From NCBI GenBank assembly GCA_001800135.1, contig MGUU01000016.1:310001-374000 (forward strand): a stretch of DNA of 64,000 nt, written 5' to 3'. The stretch's first letter is position 1; every line of letters starts with the position of its first letter. Shown one piece after another: positions 21,264-30,267 of this stretch. Under the pieces are notes generated by a model. That model worked only from the letters and a program-made list of their open reading frames with translations, was not told where the DNA came from and searched no databases. The stretch comes from Elusimicrobia bacterium RIFCSPLOWO2_02_FULL_39_32. Its GTDB lineage: Bacteria > Elusimicrobiota > Elusimicrobia > 2-02-FULL-39-32. A program made the translations under genes and the position numbers.

Positions 21264-22015
21264 TATTTTCCCTCTATTAAAAAGAAAATCACCCCAAGGA
21301 TATTCTTTGGAGTGACTTTCAGTTCAACCTGGCTCAGCGCGTTTATGATAATGCTAGCAGGATCTTCCTCAGAGAAATTAAACTGATGAGTATTGATCCC
21401 CTTAAAATTTTCAACTGGCAATTGTGACTGACTTTGCTTAAATTGGACTAAAACCATTATTGCTTTAAGCTCAAATCTAAACTTTTTATTAACCCAGCTG
21501 GCAAGAGAACTTTTCCATGGGAAAAAACGCAGCTTATGAAAACCATTGGCCTGTAAAAAATTTTTCCAGACCCAAGTTTTTAAATCATAAATCTCAAGAT
21601 TAAAATTATAAAAATTAGAGGTTTTAATATGTTTTGCGGCATGAGATCCAAACTCTTGAACCTCTTTGCCCTGAGGTCTTAAAGAATCTTTGGATTTTTT
21701 TAAATTCTTTTTTAAAGCTTCCTGTACCCACATCTGCAGCAAGTTGCCTTCTGACAACATCCGCTCAATGGCGCCTTTGCTTGCCACCTCAATCACTTTG
21801 CTAGAGCTAAAGAAAAGTTTCTGCCAATGATTAGCTTTTAAACATTTTTTCCAAATTCCGGGATTTAGGATATAGGCCATCTTTGAAATTGCTACAGGGG
21901 CGAAATTGGTTTGCTGAATGGAACCTGAGACCACCACAATTTGCGTGAATCCGTTATTTAATCCGCTAAAATGAAAAAAAGAAACCAGCGTTAACAAACG
22001 TAACATCTTATTCAT
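21263..22015 (-). CDS. Small protein of unknown function, translationally coupled to the giant gene
   Basis: About 250 residues; I do not recognise the family. The N-terminus (MNKMLRLLTLVSFFHFSG) looks like a signal peptide or membrane anchor, and the remainder is rich in Lys, Phe and Trp. The TAA stop overlaps the ATG of the 21-kb gene (TAATG), so the two are probably co-transcribed and translationally coupled. The open frame extends to 22129, but that upstream start lies inside the promoter (-35 at 22124-22129, -10 at 22097-22102). I chose ATG 22015, which has AAGGGA about 9 nt upstream. ATG 22024, or a leaderless ATG at 22090 just after the -10, are alternatives. It does not end in Gln-Gln, unlike the giants. 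Confidence 0.6.
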   Translation of the reverse strand: MNKMLRLLTLVSFFHFSGLNNGFTQIVVVSGSIQQTNFAPVAISKMAYILNPGIWKKCLKANHWQKLFFSSSKVIEVASKGAIERMLSEGNLLQMWVQEALKKNLKKSKDSLRPQGKEVQEFGSHAAKHIKTSNFYNFNLEIYDLKTWVWKNFLQANGFHKLRFFPWKSSLASWVNKKFRFELKAIMVLVQFKQSQSQLPVENFKGINTHQFNFSEEDPASIIINALSQVELKVTPKNILGVIFFLIEGK

Positions 22016-22096
22016 TAACGCCATTCCCTTTTTCTGTTTTTTTAACCCACGATTCATAATATTTATCATACCCTTTGATTCTATTTTCATAATTGG

Positions 22097-22152
22097 AATA
22101 TACCAGAAAATGAAAAAACTATTCTTCAATTTTTTGTAACATTTTTGTAACT
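22097..22152 (-). promoter_or_regulatory. Giant-gene type promoter with tandem TGTTACA boxes (unit 21263/22015)
   Basis: On the minus strand two boxes, GTTACAA and TGTTACA, sit at 22146-22152 and 22135-22141, exactly 11 bp apart. They are followed by AAAAAA, TTGAAG (22124-22129), a 21-bp spacer and TATATT (22097-22102). The same order occurs upstream of three other giant-type genes. The long spacer fits an activator-dependent promoter; the activator is unknown. Confidence 0.6.
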
Positions 22153-22228
22153 TTTTCTATCCCGCCTCCCCCATCCCTAGCATCCTTTTTCAAGCTCTAA
22201 CCCAATGGAAGTTTAGCTGACAAACCAG

Positions 22229-22276
22229 AAACTTTTCTTAAACTTTTTGTAACAAATTTGTAACAGAAATGTAACA
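22229..22276 (-). promoter_or_regulatory. Second array of three TGTTACA boxes, 11-bp period, possibly a decayed promoter
   Basis: Three perfect TGTTACA heptamers (plus-strand tgtaaca) lie at 22248-22254, 22259-22265 and 22270-22276, each exactly 11 bp apart, followed by AAAAAGTTTAAGAAAAG. That trailer closely matches the one at 29309-29332, but no TATATT follows at the usual distance. It may be an upstream activator array for the promoter at 22097 or the remains of an older one. It lies in the 335-bp gap between two giant genes. Confidence 0.5.
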
Positions 22277-22350
22277 GATTTCAGCCCCCCCATGAGGAAA
22301 AATGACACCCAATATCGAAGCTAAACTTAAAAATCCCCGGAAGCTTTAGC

Positions 22351-25300
22351 TTACTGCTGAATTAATAGCACCAGAGACTCTTTCACATCATCCGTAATCT
22401 CCTGTAAATTTCTGGCAACTCTACCCTCTGTAGCAGATACCAATTCAATGATATTAATCAAAGTCTGATGATTAAAACTTTCAATCCAACGATTAAAATT
22501 ATCCGTAAGGATATGAATCGGCCGTCCTACCAACCCCTGGTTCTTAAGCTCTTCAACCACGAAATCTGCGCGAATCCTGTTTTCCGTTCCCTGATCATCC
22601 AGAATCCAGATTAGACGATTTAACTGTTCCCTTTCTAAATAGTTGCTCAGGAAGGTCTTAGCTTGATCCAAACTACTTTGAGAATTCGCGGATAAAGCCA
22701 GCTCTTTGATTGTCCCTTGTTTTAAACCAAACGCTAACCTTTTCAGAACCATCTGAATCCACAAAGAATCAAGGTTGCTCACATCCAGGACAAATATCCC
22801 TTGAAGCTCAAATATGCTCTTTTTCTCTTTGAACCGTTCTTCTTTGGAAAGCGTGGCCCAACGAGCTAACCCATATCCTTTTATAAAAGCATCCCTGATT
22901 TTTTCCCGCTTAGCTTGATTATTTTGCGCACGAAAGAGTTCAATCCATTGAATAAAATTAAACAAATTTGATTTTTCTTCCACATCCATAACAATCCTTC
23001 TATCCATTTTTTCCAATAGATAACTCTTTTTTATTGCAGGAAAAATTTTAAACTGAGCATTGGGCAATGCGCTCTTTAAAGATCGAAGAACCATTGCTTG
23101 GCCCTTGGCATCTTTGCGGCTAAGAAGTTCTAATATCCCTGCAATTTTGGCAATCGAGATAGAATCACTGGAATTAGAAAAAACTGCTTTTTCAGTTTTT
23201 TCTGATTTTAAAAATTCTTTTAATTCATTTAAAATTTTAGGATCTTGAGAATATCGAACTTCTCTTGTTAAAAGTTCCTCAGAAAAAGTTGCAATCTCTT
23301 TAGTTTGATTTTGAGGAATCTGTTTTAAAAAATAGAATGATAGAGCTAATCCTAGAAACACAACTCCTATAACAATCAGCATAGGAACTAAAAGTCCTAT
23401 AGGGATAGGAAAAATTTGCGCTGGTTTTAAAATAGCTTGAGGAATAGTTCCGGAGAGGTTCATAGCATATCCATGAGGAGCAAAACCCAATATGGTTCCT
23501 AAAGCGGCAAATGGAGCAAAGAATCCAACAAATGAAGAAGTTTTATTGGAATTTTTTATTTTTTTGATCCAGGCGATCAAAACTCCAGCTAACAATCCAA
23601 AATAGATTCCTAGAGCCAAAGATGGTAAGGCTGATTTTTTCCCTAAAGCTGGACGATGCGAAATTGGAGCAGGTGGATAAGGTGGGGGTGGTTTAAGGGT
23701 TGGGGTTGGAGGTGGATTGGGAAGCAGGGTTGGAGTACCTGGAGGTGGATTTGAGATGATCTCTTCCTTGAGTTTTAAAATCCCTGGAGTCACTAAATCC
23801 GCTGTTAGGATATATTCTAAAAGATCGCCAATCAAAATTTTATTTCCTTCGTAAGTCTCAAGAGTGATCCAAACCTGTTCATTAGTCAGCGTATGTTCAA
23901 TCTCCTCTTCTCTTAATTCCTCCACATTCTTACCTAACTTGGCTGCTGTAAGTTTTTTCTTTGCATCCAAAAATTCAGCAGGAGTTTTTGTCCAACCCTT
24001 GGTAGAAAGAAATCTTAAAGAACTAAGAACTTGCCATTTTTCTGCTTTACTTAAATCTGGATATTGAACAATGGGGATATTTCTAGCTCCTCTTACACCC
24101 ACTGCCTGTATTCTGATATAGGGGTCCACAATTCCAGTTGACTGCCACATATTGTTTTCTGGTCTAACAGTCAATGCAGTCGCTCTTTTTGCAGGTTTTG
24201 CGTCCCAAATCATAGGATATTTCTTACGTCCTCTTTCCACGATTTGGTCTATCGTCTGTTTATGCCCTTTTTTGCTTTCTCTTAAAGCCATCCTAAGCTC
24301 TTCAATAAACTCTTGCTCATTTTGTTCTGGACTTTTATAAATATTGATTACATATCTGGGAGTAAAAAAAGCTACTGCATCATTAAACCAATAAGAACTT
24401 TCAGGATTAGTAATTCCTTTTTCACGATAAGTTGCCGCAATATTGGGATGTTCAGCTAGCTGGTGGTCTTGGGTGGGAGTATCAGTCATTACAATCAGAT
24501 CTCCTCCTTTTTGACCTGGAGATCGAGGTGAAACCTCTGGCTGAAAATCTAATTCTCTTTTTAAAAAAAGACCTAATAACTCTAGCCAAACTTTATCAAA
24601 CTTAGCTGCAGAATTATCCACATTTCTTACAAAAGCCCATCTTTTTTTGCTATCGGCCATGTGCAGCAGCTCTCCGCTTCTAACCAATTCATGAAAATAG
24701 TCTCCATGTCCCCAAGGATCTCGCTCACCTTTAAAAATGATAGCCTCTTCATCACCTGCTCTAAATTTTTCTTGAACTGCTTTTGCATGATCCAAAGCCC
24801 TTTGATGACTTTGATCATCTGGAAATTTTCCCCTTGCTTTTTCTACATCCGCTACGGGCGCAAAAAATTTAATTCTTAAAGGGGCATAAAAAAAACGTAT
24901 TTTTTGTTTCAGACCATATCCTTTCTGAGCCTGAATTAATCTAATATGTTCAGCTCGATAACCCCAGTTATTGATCAAAGCAATATCATTTTTCCATACA
25001 GCCCCAGCGCCATGAGCTAACTCTTGATTTTCAGATTCACGCGCCTCTCTTTCTAAACCTTCAAATAAACGAAACAGGTTAAAACCAAAAAGATCCAGAT
25101 AAGTAAAGACTCTGCCATCTTGATCTTTTCCAATAGGCACTGCGGCTTTAGATCTTATCTCAGGAACTATAATTGTAACAATAGGATTAGTTTTACTATA
25201 GTTCATTTCATGAATTAAAGATTGAACTTCCCGCGGGACTTCCGCTGGATTCATTCTGGAACTAGCGCCTCCAGCTAACATGGAAATGTATCCCTCCCCT

Positions 25301-28300
25301 TTTAATAAAGATTCTATCCCTAATCTTTCTAATTCCAATCTTTCCTGATCAGAAAGTTGATTGATATCTAAAACATCCTCTTCTCTGCTAGGTCTAAAAT
25401 CCCTGAGAATGGAGGTGGTTCTTAACTCTTCCCTCCAATATTTTACCCCCCACTTTAAATCAAAATTATTAGCCTTATCCTCAACTTGGGCTAGTTCTAA
25501 AAATTTATCTGCTAATGTATCATCTCTATAATATCCTTCATTCAGACGATCTGCCCAGTAATTTAAATCAAGGAATGATAAACCGGTCTCATCTTTGATT
25601 CTGTATCTTTTATCCCTAGCGATTTCTCTTACCTTTTGCATTGCTTCAAACTTTCTTCTAAGAGCATACTCACTTACACCTTGACTAAGATATAAAAGAA
25701 TATCCTCATCTTTTAAAGAATAGGCATAAGAATTCGGTTCAAAAAGAGCATATTCTGCAGCTATAGAACGAACTGTAATTTCATTAGGGACAGGATTTTC
25801 TGATCTTGGTCTTATTCTCAATTGATATCTAGTTCTATATGTTTCCCTACTGTCTTGTCTTGCTCGACCTACCTTAAAAAACTCTTTTATTGCATCCGGT
25901 GTCCTCTCACCTAAAGTGAGTTGATCTGCCCAGTAAGTTAACTGATCTCGTGGACTTAAATTAGTTGGAAAATCAATGTGATACCTTATTTCACTGGCCC
26001 AATTTCGAATAGTGGTACGGGCATTGAACTCTGCTTTTAACTGCGCAACAGTAAACTCTGGATCAACCCAATAATCTAAATCCTCATATCCAAAACTATA
26101 GGTGTAAGGAAAATGATCATATATTCTGCCTCCTCCTACATAAAATAATTTATATCTTTCTATCATCTCTTTTACCAATTTTAATCTTGCATGCATTTGG
26201 GAAATTCCCATCCCATATTTTTCTGACAACTTTGCCATCTGACTTAATCTTTTCTCTAAGGTTGGGACGTCTATCCATTTGCATTGTGTCTCGAATTGAC
26301 TTAGTTCACGGCATATCTCCATTACTTGATCATCGCTCAATCCATAGAGAACTGCTAACTTTGAAAGATTCTTTAATGCTTGATTAATCATTGACCTAGC
26401 CTCATTTTCTTTGTCTTTTCCTCCACCTGATTCTCCACTATATCCACTATCACTTTCACCACCAGCTTCACTGTTGCTCCCAGTTCCACTGTCGCTTCCT
26501 CCACCTGTTCTTCCACCAGATCCACTACCACTTTCACTTCCACTATCGCTACCACTCCCATCCCCGCTAGCGCTACTGCTACCACTCCCTCCAGAGGCTC
26601 CTCCGCCTATACCAAAAGCCCCTGTAAAAAAGGCCGCGGAAAGTAAAGCAGCTTTAGCAATTTTTAAGAATCTAACAGACCCTTTTTTAACAAATTTTCT
26701 TGCTTCAAGGAAAAAAATTAAATTTGAATGAGGTTCAACTTCTGCTACAGCAAAAAAATCTCCAATTTCTGTTTCTCCAGAAAGCAAGTTCTTATACTTT
26801 TGTTTAAATAGCTTAAGGCTCTTGAGAGTTGCTTCTGGATCTTTTACAAGATTTTTCTTAAGGAGATCATTTCCTTTGCGAGGAGTCCAGACCTTATAAA
26901 TTTTTCCTTTGTATTGGACTTGTTCGCTATAGACTTCTCCTTGCCACTTTCCCTTGGGATTCCATCTTGGTCGAGAGACTCCCAAATCCTTACCTTTTGA
27001 AGCAATTAGCGCCCTGCCCACCACATCAAAAATACCTTTAATTGCGTTCCGGACTTCAGGAAAGCCAAAATCTGCTGCGCTGCCTAACCCTTGAGAGCGG
27101 GGAATAGAAAGTTTTTCAGGCAAGAACAATTTCTCTAAAGGAAGAAGCTCTCTTTTGAAGCTATAAAGCGGATGTGCCTCTCTTTCCAAACCAGTCAGCT
27201 CCATTCTTGGACGGATGGTAAGATAAGATAGTCCTTTTTCTTTTAACTCATTTTCTATGCCCAAACTATGATAACCGCCGGCAACTAAAACAGTAACCTT
27301 ACATTTTTTCTCAAGCATTCTCTGCATCAGTTTTTGAACAAAGATCTTGTTTCTCTCCTCTGAACATCTGCTAAATCGAATCGCGTTTTTTAAAAAAGGG
27401 GTTATTTTTTTTGCAGGCTGAGTGGCGTTAGCCGAGAATGGCTTTACCATCTTTTGTCCGTGATGAGCATAGTAAAAAATCTCTGGAAAGAGATCTCCGT
27501 CTTCTTTAAAAAATGAATCTTCCAAAAGATTAGTTTCAACAATAATCTCATGGATTCTCTTATCAATTTTAGTTATCTCTTTTTCTCTTTTTTTATATTG
27601 ATGGTAATCTTCTGGGCTTAATTTATAATCCAATGCAATTTCTAATAATTGGAAATCTTGATCTAGATTAAGAAGGAGAGTCTGAACTGGATTCTGATCA
27701 GACACTGCTTTTTTAAGAAACGATTCTTCTAATTTTTTAAGCTCTTTAAAAAGTTGTTCTTTATCTATGCTTTCTACGACTAAAAGATACTCAATATATT
27801 TTTCTAATTCAGGATTAATTTTTAACTTTGCCTGATCCAATTTTTCTTTTAAAAAGCCATAAAATTCACTCTGCTCTATTTTCCCTAGCCTAGTGAGCAA
27901 GCTGTACTCTAACAGTTCAGTGATCTCTTGATCTAAAAGTTTTTGAGATAAGGCCATTAATAAAACTTGCTGCTCTTTCTCTACCCTTTTAAAATCTAAA
28001 TTTTTTTCTTGACTCCATGCTTTTAAAAATTTCTGAACATTAGAAAAAACGAATGAGCCCTGCTCGATTTGCAATCTCTTATCTCTTGTATCTTTAGATT
28101 TCTGATGACTCAGTTGATCTCCTAGGCTATGTCCCAATGCTTTTTGCCCTTGAGATCGCTGGAAGGTAGAATGAGATTCTAAATATTGGACCCATTCCCC
28201 AAGATTTCTCTCCCCGTTTTTAAATTGCGTTTTCCAAACATCAAATTCCTTCAACTGTGAACTATAAAGTTTCTCTTTTAAGAATGAGATTTTCGCGTTT

Positions 28301-29187
28301 AAACCTTTAAGCCATTTCTCTAGTTCTTTAGCCCTTCTTAAATTCTTTTTAAAACTACTCACCTGTTCTAAATATTTATTTTTATCTTCTACTCCGTAAA
28401 ATTCAACTTCCGTCCTTTCCCTACCTAAACCTGCTAATTCCACGCCAGTTAAGAGTCCTTGTTTCAAAAGATAGTCTGCAAGTCCCAACAAAGTTTTTTG
28501 ATCTGGATAGTGGCGATATCTTTCAATCCCCTTTAGTTTTCCTTGAGAGCCTTCTACTCCTACAAGATCCACTCCGAAATCCATCAAACCTTTGAGTAAA
28601 GAAGCGATATTTTTCTGTACAGCATAGATGTCATGAACATCTTGGATGTGAATGATCAGAGGCGCCTCAACTTCTATTTTTCCCTGAAGTGGGCTTGAGA
28701 TTTTTCCTTTCGCAAAATGAACCCTTACAATTTCACCGTAACGTTGGATTTCATCCCTCATTTTATGAGGAATACCTAAAGATTCCTTTAAACTCTTTTT
28801 ACCATAACGCTTTTCTTCTATTTTCTCTAAAAGTTGTCCTAGATGTTCTTGAGAGATTTTATGTCCGTCTTCCCTTTGAATTTTGGGAAGCGATTCTTCT
28901 AGATTTAAATCTACCCCATCTCTACCTGCCAAATTTAAAGAAAAAGACGAAAAATTTTTCTGATCTAAATTTATTCCCCCAGCGCCTTTTGGGTTTAGAG
29001 AAAGAGAAGCTAGTTGCATGGGCTCTTTTACTCTCTTAAACTCATCCACATTTTTTTTACGCTCCTGCCAAAAAGAGGCTTCTGCGTACGGAACGCTTAA
29101 AACGCTGAATAAAAATAAAAAAGCAACCACGATTGTGGTTGCTTTTTTATAAGATTTGCGTTGTTTAGAAGTCCAGAACTTGATCAT
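22351..29187 (-). CDS. Giant exported protein: TraB/ChaN-like domain plus UDP-sugar pyrophosphorylase-like domain
   Basis: 2,278 residues from ATG 29187, which has AGAGGA 6 nt upstream and restores the shared signal peptide (MIKFW...PYAEA, residues 1-37). An earlier in-frame start at 29247 lacks these features. Residues about 180-640 carry HIQDVH, VEGSQG and AGGYH, the spaced pattern of the N-terminus of the 21-kb gene. A Ser/Gly/Asp-rich linker lies near 875-930. About 1290-1850 resembles UDPGP-family nucleotidyltransferases: LAGGASSRM loop, KAAVPIG, WGHGDYFHELVRSG and RNVDN. A Pro-rich linker and three or four membrane segments follow (about 1850-1980). The last ~150 residues form the shared C-terminal module (FVLDVSNLDSL, about 2132) ending IQQ. 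A cytosolic nucleotide-sugar enzyme fold behind an export signal is odd; substrate and activity are unknown. Confidence 0.9.
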   Translation of the reverse strand: MIKFWTSKQRKSYKKATTIVVAFLFLFSVLSVPYAEASFWQERKKNVDEFKRVKEPMQLASLSLNPKGAGGINLDQKNFSSFSLNLAGRDGVDLNLEESLPKIQREDGHKISQEHLGQLLEKIEEKRYGKKSLKESLGIPHKMRDEIQRYGEIVRVHFAKGKISSPLQGKIEVEAPLIIHIQDVHDIYAVQKNIASLLKGLMDFGVDLVGVEGSQGKLKGIERYRHYPDQKTLLGLADYLLKQGLLTGVELAGLGRERTEVEFYGVEDKNKYLEQVSSFKKNLRRAKELEKWLKGLNAKISFLKEKLYSSQLKEFDVWKTQFKNGERNLGEWVQYLESHSTFQRSQGQKALGHSLGDQLSHQKSKDTRDKRLQIEQGSFVFSNVQKFLKAWSQEKNLDFKRVEKEQQVLLMALSQKLLDQEITELLEYSLLTRLGKIEQSEFYGFLKEKLDQAKLKINPELEKYIEYLLVVESIDKEQLFKELKKLEESFLKKAVSDQNPVQTLLLNLDQDFQLLEIALDYKLSPEDYHQYKKREKEITKIDKRIHEIIVETNLLEDSFFKEDGDLFPEIFYYAHHGQKMVKPFSANATQPAKKITPFLKNAIRFSRCSEERNKIFVQKLMQRMLEKKCKVTVLVAGGYHSLGIENELKEKGLSYLTIRPRMELTGLEREAHPLYSFKRELLPLEKLFLPEKLSIPRSQGLGSAADFGFPEVRNAIKGIFDVVGRALIASKGKDLGVSRPRWNPKGKWQGEVYSEQVQYKGKIYKVWTPRKGNDLLKKNLVKDPEATLKSLKLFKQKYKNLLSGETEIGDFFAVAEVEPHSNLIFFLEARKFVKKGSVRFLKIAKAALLSAAFFTGAFGIGGGASGGSGSSSASGDGSGSDSGSESGSGSGGRTGGGSDSGTGSNSEAGGESDSGYSGESGGGKDKENEARSMINQALKNLSKLAVLYGLSDDQVMEICRELSQFETQCKWIDVPTLEKRLSQMAKLSEKYGMGISQMHARLKLVKEMIERYKLFYVGGGRIYDHFPYTYSFGYEDLDYWVDPEFTVAQLKAEFNARTTIRNWASEIRYHIDFPTNLSPRDQLTYWADQLTLGERTPDAIKEFFKVGRARQDSRETYRTRYQLRIRPRSENPVPNEITVRSIAAEYALFEPNSYAYSLKDEDILLYLSQGVSEYALRRKFEAMQKVREIARDKRYRIKDETGLSFLDLNYWADRLNEGYYRDDTLADKFLELAQVEDKANNFDLKWGVKYWREELRTTSILRDFRPSREEDVLDINQLSDQERLELERLGIESLLKGEGYISMLAGGASSRMNPAEVPREVQSLIHEMNYSKTNPIVTIIVPEIRSKAAVPIGKDQDGRVFTYLDLFGFNLFRLFEGLEREARESENQELAHGAGAVWKNDIALINNWGYRAEHIRLIQAQKGYGLKQKIRFFYAPLRIKFFAPVADVEKARGKFPDDQSHQRALDHAKAVQEKFRAGDEEAIIFKGERDPWGHGDYFHELVRSGELLHMADSKKRWAFVRNVDNSAAKFDKVWLELLGLFLKRELDFQPEVSPRSPGQKGGDLIVMTDTPTQDHQLAEHPNIAATYREKGITNPESSYWFNDAVAFFTPRYVINIYKSPEQNEQEFIEELRMALRESKKGHKQTIDQIVERGRKKYPMIWDAKPAKRATALTVRPENNMWQSTGIVDPYIRIQAVGVRGARNIPIVQYPDLSKAEKWQVLSSLRFLSTKGWTKTPAEFLDAKKKLTAAKLGKNVEELREEEIEHTLTNEQVWITLETYEGNKILIGDLLEYILTADLVTPGILKLKEEIISNPPPGTPTLLPNPPPTPTLKPPPPYPPAPISHRPALGKKSALPSLALGIYFGLLAGVLIAWIKKIKNSNKTSSFVGFFAPFAALGTILGFAPHGYAMNLSGTIPQAILKPAQIFPIPIGLLVPMLIVIGVVFLGLALSFYFLKQIPQNQTKEIATFSEELLTREVRYSQDPKILNELKEFLKSEKTEKAVFSNSSDSISIAKIAGILELLSRKDAKGQAMVLRSLKSALPNAQFKIFPAIKKSYLLEKMDRRIVMDVEEKSNLFNFIQWIELFRAQNNQAKREKIRDAFIKGYGLARWATLSKEERFKEKKSIFELQGIFVLDVSNLDSLWIQMVLKRLAFGLKQGTIKELALSANSQSSLDQAKTFLSNYLEREQLNRLIWILDDQGTENRIRADFVVEELKNQGLVGRPIHILTDNFNRWIESFNHQTLINIIELVSATEGRVARNLQEITDDVKESLVLLIQQ
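26400..26590 (-). repeat. Ser/Gly/Asp-rich low-complexity linker
   Basis: In the 22351-29187 frame this encodes a run dominated by Gly and Ser with Asp and Glu (SGSDSGSES-like). It separates the TraB/ChaN-like N-terminal half from the pyrophosphorylase-like half and is probably disordered. Antisense open frames here, Pro/Leu-rich, are composition artefacts. Confidence 0.7.
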
Positions 29188-29296
29188 TTTTTCCTCTTTA
29201 CAACTACAATTTCCTTTCTTGGATTTTAAATGGGGGTATAATTCCAACGCGCATGTTCCGGAGAGTGGAACAATACGATCATTCCCCTAGTTGAAC

Positions 29297-29360
29297 AATA
29301 TAAAAAATTAAAGAAACTTTTCTTCAATTTTTTGTAACATTTTTGTAACAAAAATGTACA
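29297..29360 (-). promoter_or_regulatory. Giant-gene type promoter with three 11-bp-spaced boxes (gene 22351-29187)
   Basis: Minus-strand TGTACA (29355-29360), TGTTACA (29344-29350) and TGTTACA (29333-29339) lie exactly 11 bp apart, followed by AAAAAATTGAAG, a 19-bp spacer and TATATT (29297-29302). This leaves a leader of about 100 nt before ATG 29187. The rest of the 306-bp gap (29188-29493) holds the AbiE promoter and nothing else I can identify. Confidence 0.65.
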
Positions 29361-29431
29361 TTTTCATACAGTTGTCCTTCCCCTGACCTTCCCCCGATAT
29401 TGTGGACACAGAGAAAAAAGAATTAAGGCGC

Positions 29432-29487
29432 TTGACTAATATCATATAAAATAGTTAATTGACAAATAAATCAATTAGTTATAATAT
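29432..29487 (+). promoter_or_regulatory. Promoter and candidate operator of the AbiE-like pair
   Basis: TTGACA at 29459-29464 is followed by TAATAT at 29482-29487 (17-bp spacer) or by an overlapping TATAAT at 29480-29485 (15 bp). An inverted repeat, TAATTGA (29456-29462) / TCAATTA (29471-29477), covers the -35 and is a plausible site for autorepression by the downstream AbiEi-like protein. The ATG at 29494 is only about 7 nt after the -10, so the mRNA is probably leaderless. Confidence 0.6.
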
Positions 29488-29493
29488 TAAGAC

Positions 29494-30267
29494 ATGCTAA
29501 CATTATCCTTTAAACTGCGAGAATTGTTTCACTTAAATTTACTGCGCCATTTGGGATTCCGTCTTTCTGGGCGCGCCTACGCGCTAAAAGGAGGGATATG
29601 TCTTCGTTTCTTTCACCATTCCCCTAGACTATCAGAGGATATGGATTTAGATATTTCATCACAGGTAAGAAAAGAAACGTTAGAAAATGCCGTGGATTCC
29701 ATTCTCCATAGCCGTTCCTTTCTCAGCCCTTTGATTCCAAGAGGCATTGTGGATATTAAAATACGCAAGCCAAAGCAAACAGAAACCACTCAAAGATGGA
29801 AATTTTTACTCATTTTAAGTAAGCAAATCGCTTTGCCGACAAAACTAGAATTTAGTCGTAGAAGAAAAGAGTTAACTTACTGTAAAGGAATCCCGGATCC
29901 TGAAATTCTAGCCCAATATCAGTTCTCTCCGTTCGCATCGCAGTATTACGATTCTGGTTCTATGGCAGAGCAGAAAATTTTTGCGCTTTCTTCTCCTTCG
30001 CGCAATGCGGTCAGGGATTTATTTGACCTTCACCACCTTTTTTTTAATATTCCTGTTCAACCGGAAAAGATGAACCACCTCAAAATTGAGGCAAAAAAAG
30101 AGATCGAACATGCTTATGAAAAAATATCTAAATTTTCATATGACGATTTTAAGGAACAGGTTCTTCCTTTTCTCACAGAAACCATGATCTCTCTTTACAA
30201 AGATAAAAATATTTATGAAGAGCTCAAATCAAAAGTTGAAGAGTTCCTCATCGAAAGATTGTCATGA
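29494..30267 (+). CDS. AbiEii/AbiGii-type nucleotidyltransferase toxin
   Basis: 257 residues. Residues about 25-55 read ALKGGICLRFF...RLSEDMDLDI, the GG/GS plus D-x-D signature of the AbiEii nucleotidyltransferase family (known AbiEii proteins act as toxins of type IV toxin/antitoxin and phage-exclusion systems). The core KxE and later FDLHHL/Ala-rich helices also fit. Length is within the family's short range. It overlaps the next gene by 4 bp (ATGA), so the two are coupled. The order is toxin first, the reverse of classical abiEi-abiEii. No Shine-Dalgarno is visible and the start nearly coincides with the predicted +1. With its partner it is the only plus-strand unit in the window, suggesting transfer. 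Confidence 0.85.
   Translation: MLTLSFKLRELFHLNLLRHLGFRLSGRAYALKGGICLRFFHHSPRLSEDMDLDISSQVRKETLENAVDSILHSRSFLSPLIPRGIVDIKIRKPKQTETTQRWKFLLILSKQIALPTKLEFSRRRKELTYCKGIPDPEILAQYQFSPFASQYYDSGSMAEQKIFALSSPSRNAVRDLFDLHHLFFNIPVQPEKMNHLKIEAKKEIEHAYEKISKFSYDDFKEQVLPFLTETMISLYKDKNIYEELKSKVEEFLIERLS

Noticed and set aside
22248-22276. Regular TGTAACA repeats considered as a mini-CRISPR or iteron set
   Set aside because: Repeat units are only 7 bp with 4-bp spacers and occur just upstream of promoters; an operator array fits better. No replication genes are nearby.
26388-26731. Open frames in both directions over the Ser/Gly/Asp linker
   Set aside because: Low-complexity artefacts inside the 22351-29187 gene.
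29188-29247. Upstream start of the 22351-29187 gene at 29247
   Set aside because: It would add 20 polar residues ahead of the signal peptide and lacks a ribosome site; the ATG at 29187 has both.
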